A DNA stretch of 22,915 nucleotides from the IMG/VR virus record IMGVR_UViG_3300029267_000808, positions 1 through 22,915 of that record; one strand, written 5' to 3'. A program made the translations under genes and the position numbers. Positions within the stretch are counted from its first letter, which is position 1. Every line of letters begins with the position of its first letter. Source of the DNA: a virus. The notes under the pieces are model-generated. The model did no database searches, was not told where the DNA came from, and saw nothing but the letters and a program-made list of their open reading frames with translations. This document shows, one piece after another, positions 21,723-22,915 of the stretch.

Positions 21723-22224
21723 ATGGCAAAGTACAAGCAGACAGAGGAACAATTCACAGTCGAGGAAGGCCTTGACACCTGTGAAATGCCTTGACACCTG
21801 TGAAATTGAATCTCTCCGCGACGAGATGACAGAATGGCGCGACAATATGGATGGCACCGGCCTGGAGAACACCCAGAAGTATGAGGCCGTCTCAGAAGCC
21901 GCGGACCAGCTGGACAACGTCGACAGTATCACCTTCGACGACCTTGACTCAGTAATGGAAGAGGCCGAACTGGCAGATGACATCAAGGCTCTGACCTACA
22001 AAGCTATTCTGATGGTTCCTAGAAGCCGCAGACAGTCTTCGTCCAGGTCTGTCAGACTGAGCAATGCAGTATCCACTCTGACTGGTGCACTGGACTGCAT
22101 AGAGGCTTATCTGGCAGAGCTACCGGAATCAGATAAGGTCACGGACATCCAGACAGAGGTGGACAACCTCAGAGGATTGGTGGAGGAGATGGACGGCGTT
22201 GAGTTTCCAGGGATGTTCGGCTAA
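21723..22224 (+). pseudogene. acidic early protein gene disrupted by a 19-bp tandem duplication
   Basis: ATG 21723 follows AAGGAGG. The frame reads MAKYKQTEEQFTVEEGLDTC and stops after 23 codons at TGA 21792-21794. The 19-base unit GCCTTGACACCTGTGAAAT occurs twice in tandem (21769-21787 and 21788-21806); deleting one copy restores one frame of about 160 codons that runs through LDTCEIESLRDEMTEWRDN to FPGMFG at 22224. The TTG at 21772 of the second part has no ribosome site of its own. The intact protein is acidic and helical, with a Ser/Arg patch (RSRRQSSSRSVRLSNAVS) and no recognised domain. Resembles small acidic phage proteins; function unknown. Confidence 0.75.
21769..21806 (+). repeat. 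19-bp exact tandem duplication
   Basis: Two adjoining copies of GCCTTGACACCTGTGAAAT (21769-21787, 21788-21806). It shifts the frame of the surrounding gene by one base (19 = 18 + 1). Confidence 0.9.
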
Positions 22225-22406
22225 TGAACAGAGAACCAGTATACACACCGGAGGAAGTGGCCAAGTATCTGAAGGTCAATGTCATCACTATCGTTCGGAG
22301 TCTGAGAAGCGGAGACCTGAAAGGATTCAAAATAGGTCTCAGGCTCTGGAGAATAACCGAGAGCAGTCTGAATGACTTCATGAAAGGAGGAACAGGTGGT
22401 AACTAA
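22224..22406 (+). CDS. MerR/excisionase-type HTH protein
   Basis: 60 residues. It starts at the ATG overlapping the previous stop (TAATG at 22222-22226) and shows the winged-HTH pattern of HTH_17/excisionase proteins: YTPEEVAKYLKVNVITIVRS, then the wing with GFKIGLRLWRITESSLNDF. It should bind DNA, perhaps as a recombination directionality factor or a regulator. No integrase was seen in the window, so the regulator role is as likely. Domain assignment is secure; the exact job is not. Confidence 0.8.
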   Translation: MNREPVYTPEEVAKYLKVNVITIVRSLRSGDLKGFKIGLRLWRITESSLNDFMKGGTGGN

Positions 22407-22704
22407 CTCAGAGGATGTATTGGAGCAGCAGATAGCCATCTCAGAGGCAGAGATGGTGGCTTTACGCGAGTTCCCCACTGAAGGCTGGATTCGCTCGAAG
22501 TATGACATCCCCTATTCCAAACTGCCTTACTGTTATAGCCGCAGGCATATTGGAGAGCGAGGTGACCCACTGGCAGGCACTCACATGTTTCTATTCAGAA
22601 GTAGGCCACTGACTGACTCCAGACGCAGAGCCTGGTCACCATCACCGTCCACAGCTGAGAGGACGTATTCTTACAGACTACCGATAGGAGGCGTAGATGC
22701 TTAA
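22396..22704 (+). CDS. unknown early protein
   Basis: 102 residues from GTG 22396, five bases after AGGAGG (22385-22390), overlapping the HTH gene by 11 bases. A helical start (NSEDVLEQQIAISEAEMVAL) is followed by a conserved-looking WIRSKYDIPYSKLPYCYSR and a basic C-terminal part rich in Arg and Ser. No family recognised. It is part of a tight early operon with overlapping genes on both sides. Confidence 0.5.
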   Translation: MVTNSEDVLEQQIAISEAEMVALREFPTEGWIRSKYDIPYSKLPYCYSRRHIGERGDPLAGTHMFLFRSRPLTDSRRRAWSPSPSTAERTYSYRLPIGGVDA

Positions 22705-22885
22705 AGGATGCCACTTCCATATCAGACCTGAGACCGACGACTATATTGCCGAGGTCGACGGCAAGCAGTATCGGTGCCACTCAATCAGAGGAATCTTCAA
22801 GGCAGCCAACGGCAGATGGCCGAAGGACCTTGAGGAGACCAACAAGTTCATCGAGATATCAATAAGAGGAGGTAAGAATGGGTAA
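22697..22885 (+). CDS. unknown small early protein
   Basis: 62 residues. ATAGGAGG lies 5 bases before ATG 22697, which overlaps the previous gene's stop. It has the look of a small beta-alpha fold: MLKGCHFHIRPETDDYIAEV, then GKQYRCHSIRGIFKAANGR and WPKDLEETNKFIEISI. I do not recognise it. The stop at 22883-22885 overlaps the next start. Confidence 0.5.
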   Translation: MLKGCHFHIRPETDDYIAEVDGKQYRCHSIRGIFKAANGRWPKDLEETNKFIEISIRGGKNG

Positions 22886-22915
22886 AAAGGAACAGGAACG
22901 TTTCTCAAAGGAGGG
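22878..22915 (+). CDS. partial gene running off the window
   Basis: ATG 22878 follows AGAGGAGGTAAGA and overlaps the preceding gene by 8 bases. Only MGKKEQERFSKEG is visible, so no function can be given. The continuing pattern of overlapping starts suggests that the early operon goes on to the right. Confidence 0.45.
   Translation, partial: MGKKEQERFSKE

Noticed and set aside
1-22915. tRNA, rRNA, CRISPR array or insertion sequence
   Set aside because: No cloverleaf-type sequence, spaced repeat array, transposase or terminal inverted repeats were seen on either strand.

Overview
This window looks like part of a tailed double-stranded DNA phage or prophage with siphovirus morphology. From start to end it carries the end of an early-type cluster, one long late (virion) operon read leftward, a control region, and the start of a second rightward cluster. 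Start sites are mostly strong AGGAGG-type, and several genes are coupled by TAATG or ATGA overlaps, which points to a bacterial host. Arginine is often AGA/AGG and base composition is moderate. The portal, Mu F-like, HK97-gp10-like and DUF5658-like proteins fit phages of uncultured bacteria (I would guess an anaerobic or subsurface lineage), but the host cannot be named from this sequence.

Layout. Bases 1-3055 (+): the 3' end of a DUF2786/DUF7168-like gene, then a SNF2-family helicase whose reading frame runs on into a lysine/alanine-rich, HTH-like C-terminal protein with its own promoter and start sites. Bases 3056-3484: convergent gap with hairpin terminators and two palindromes. Bases 3485-20895 (-): a virion operon, transcribed leftward from about 20918. 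In transcription order it reads: TerS, TerL, portal, Mu F-like protein, a small protein, a 35-aa Gly/Lys protein, protease/scaffold with a nested scaffold start, decoration protein, major capsid protein (frameshifted), beta-helix protein, a 38-aa protein, an unknown 125-aa protein, head-tail adaptor, neck/terminator-like protein, HK97-gp10-like protein, tail tube, tail assembly chaperone pair with a -1 frameshift (CCCTTTA), very short tape measure, 1078-aa hub/receptor-binding protein, zinc-ribbon protein, lectin-like fibre, and holin-like protein. Bases 20896-21404: divergent control region with two promoters, six GTGTCGC repeats, a long palindrome and two sets of direct repeats. Bases 21405-22915 (+): small early genes, including a DUF5658-like membrane protein, an acidic protein gene broken by a 19-bp tandem duplication, a MerR/excisionase-type HTH protein and three unknowns.

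The late genes give a nearly complete pathway: TerS/TerL package DNA through the portal into a head built with the protease, scaffold, decoration and capsid proteins; the connector proteins join it to a short tail made of tube, tape measure, hub and fibre. No integrase, endolysin, DNA polymerase or repressor was recognised in this window.

The most interesting signals are: the GTGTCGC repeat and palindrome cluster (candidate origin or operator); a promoter inside the helicase reading frame that shares a 13-base TATAATGTCAGAG block with the early promoter; an apparent complete absence of GATC in 22.9 kb (read by eye); and two frameshifting indels, in the capsid gene and in an early gene.
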